A stretch of 64,000 nucleotides of DNA. Origin: Setoptus koraiensis. Lineage: Eukaryota > Arthropoda. Made by a program: the position numbers and the translations under genes. The stretch covers positions 4,030,001 through 4,094,000 of the forward strand of contig CM106586.1 in assembly GCA_048013815.1 (NCBI GenBank), read 5' to 3'. Shown in pieces: positions 62,769-64,000 of this stretch; position 1 is the stretch's first letter; each line of letters opens with the position of its first letter. The notes under the pieces are model-generated. The model was not told the origin of the DNA. It made no database searches and saw only the letters and a list, made by a program, of their open reading frames with translations.

Positions 62769-62854
62769 TACTATCAAGACCTGATTTGCTTGACGATAAT
62801 AAATATAAATTGTATACGTTGTATATATGTTATTGTTGTGTGTATCATGGTTAC

Positions 62855-62914
62855 TTCTCTCTCTCTCTCTCCCTCTTTCTCTCTCTCGCTCTTTTTCCCT
62901 CTTTCTCTCTCTAC
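62855..62914. repeat. CT-rich tract
   Basis: A pyrimidine run dominated by CT dinucleotides ending in CTACAG, which resembles a 3' splice site on the plus strand; no convincing exon follows. Confidence 0.8.
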
Positions 62915-64000
62915 AGTGTGACAGCCATTCAGTGTCCGAAATGTCGATGTGAAAAAAATCCGCTAGGCGCGCTGTTGACTCTGCAAACGCACAACGAAGC
63001 CAGCAGTGTTTTGTTAAATGTTTCTCTTTCTTGATTTCGTGTTATAGCGGGAATAGAGACCAGTAGAAAGAGTAGGCGCGGTTCTTTGACGCGATGCGAG
63101 CATTGCTTGTTGTGCGGTTCGCTATTCTACACCAAGAGCTGTGCTTCTTTTGCAATTCATCGGGAAAGCATAGCAGCGCCGCCCTTGCGGAGTTCTTCGC
63201 GTTAATGTTTAGAACACTGTGGAGTGGGCATATAGTGGCTGGTATGCGCATGTGGCCGCTTAGGGTCGTACTAATCTTGTGTACCCTAAAAGATTAGGGT
63301 ACGACTTTAGTGCGGCTAGTTTCTCAAATAGCACTAACCGCTGACTTGGATCGGTACGGCCTTTTGGCGGATTTTTCAAAACGGTCAATAATTTTTCGAT
63401 CGAAACAATCGAAAATAAGCGGCAATTTCGCAAGTACCAACAATCAAAAGAATGTTCAGGTAATAGCGGTGGTTCTTTGTTAATCAAATTTTCATCATTG
63501 CCGGTGATTTCCTCATTGAAAAACGAAGCCTATAAATTGATATTAGAAGACACTTCATTGACGGTCGAAATTTACCCTTCAACTACTATGAAAAGCGATT
63601 TCCCCACCATCATAGCTGATTTTGCGAAGGTTTCGATCTTCACAAAAACGGGCTTGCACAAACCATCTGATTGATTGCAGAGAAAATCTAGCTAAAATTG
63701 ATCCAACCCATCCACTCAAACTGCCGTTTCAGCCGCAAAAATTGGGCTCGAGAATGCACAGTTCAGACCAGAGCCTAGTGCAGCGGTTTTAGGGCGGCTC
63801 TTGGGGTTTGTTCGACTGTGAGAATCAAAAAAGTGCGAGTTGTGAATAATATTGTGCCTACAGTTCTACATGCGAATACTATAGCGGCTATAGTATAGCC
63901 GGCACATCTCTCCGTCTCTCTCTCTCTCTGCCTGTTTCCCTTCACTCATTTATTTATATAGGTGCAACTCATGGATATTAACGGGTATTTTGCGGATATT
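62915..64000. other. No recognisable gene to window end
   Basis: Short open frames on both strands (for example 63260-63487 minus and 63477-63674 plus) show no known domain. A foldback lies at 63265-63305 and a CT run near 63910-63930. Confidence 0.45.
63265..63305. repeat. Two mutually exclusive inverted repeats
   Basis: GTCGTACTAATCTT (63265-63278) can pair with 63290-63305, leaving a 2-nt bulge. Alternatively GTACCCTAA (63281-63289) pairs perfectly with TTAGGGTAC (63294-63302). The two hairpins share bases and cannot form together. Confidence 0.85.

Overview
The window looks like nuclear DNA of a small-genome protostome animal, most likely an arthropod; a mite or other chelicerate is plausible but not proven. 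The case rests on spliced genes with short GT-AG introns, glutamine- and asparagine-rich coding runs built from mixed CAA/CAG and AAC/AAT codons, an HR96/DAF-12 type (NR1J) nuclear receptor, and a Neto-type CUB-CUB-LDLa membrane protein. Family assignments are from memory of the families; no database search was run.

Layout. 1-9293 (+): all but the 5' end of a Neto homologue, including a 24-nt microexon and a last exon of 3.8 kb that encodes a very long glutamine-rich cytoplasmic tail. 11145-15008 (-): a two-exon low-complexity gene I cannot name, convergent with Neto, with a repeat-bearing small frame just upstream. 15-28.5 kb: no recognisable gene; GC-rich, full of GGCC words, three-copy tandem repeats and perfect foldbacks. 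28.5-46 kb: a gene-dense, AT-richer block with Prp8 (+, three exons, essentially complete), a cluster of probable H/ACA snoRNAs lying in introns just 3' of Prp8, a seven-exon WD40 protein (+), a CCP6/AGBL4-like M14 metallocarboxypeptidase (-, five exons) and an HR96-like nuclear receptor (-, four coding exons). 46-61 kb: mostly gene-free, with microsatellites, a strong 22-bp foldback, a degraded mariner transposon and some weak coding-like fragments. 61.2-62.5 kb: LRRC57 (+) and eIF1/SUI1 (-), convergent and about 200 bp apart.

How the genes relate. They do not form one pathway. Prp8 is the core of the spliceosome and eIF1 acts in start-codon selection; both are housekeeping. Neto is an auxiliary subunit of ionotropic glutamate receptors, HR96 a lipid/xenobiotic-responsive receptor, and CCP6 trims glutamate chains from proteins such as tubulin. 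Several exons were found by reading splice sites and checking phase: the Neto microexon, exons 2, 4 and 5 of the carboxypeptidase, and the last three exons of the receptor. In each multi-exon gene described here the joined phases are consistent.

The points most worth a second look are the altered substrate-binding motif in the CCP6-like enzyme, the tandem snoRNA-like repeats behind Prp8, the unnamed 951-residue protein, and the unusual density of perfect short foldbacks. I recognised no viral or LTR-type element and no CRISPR array.
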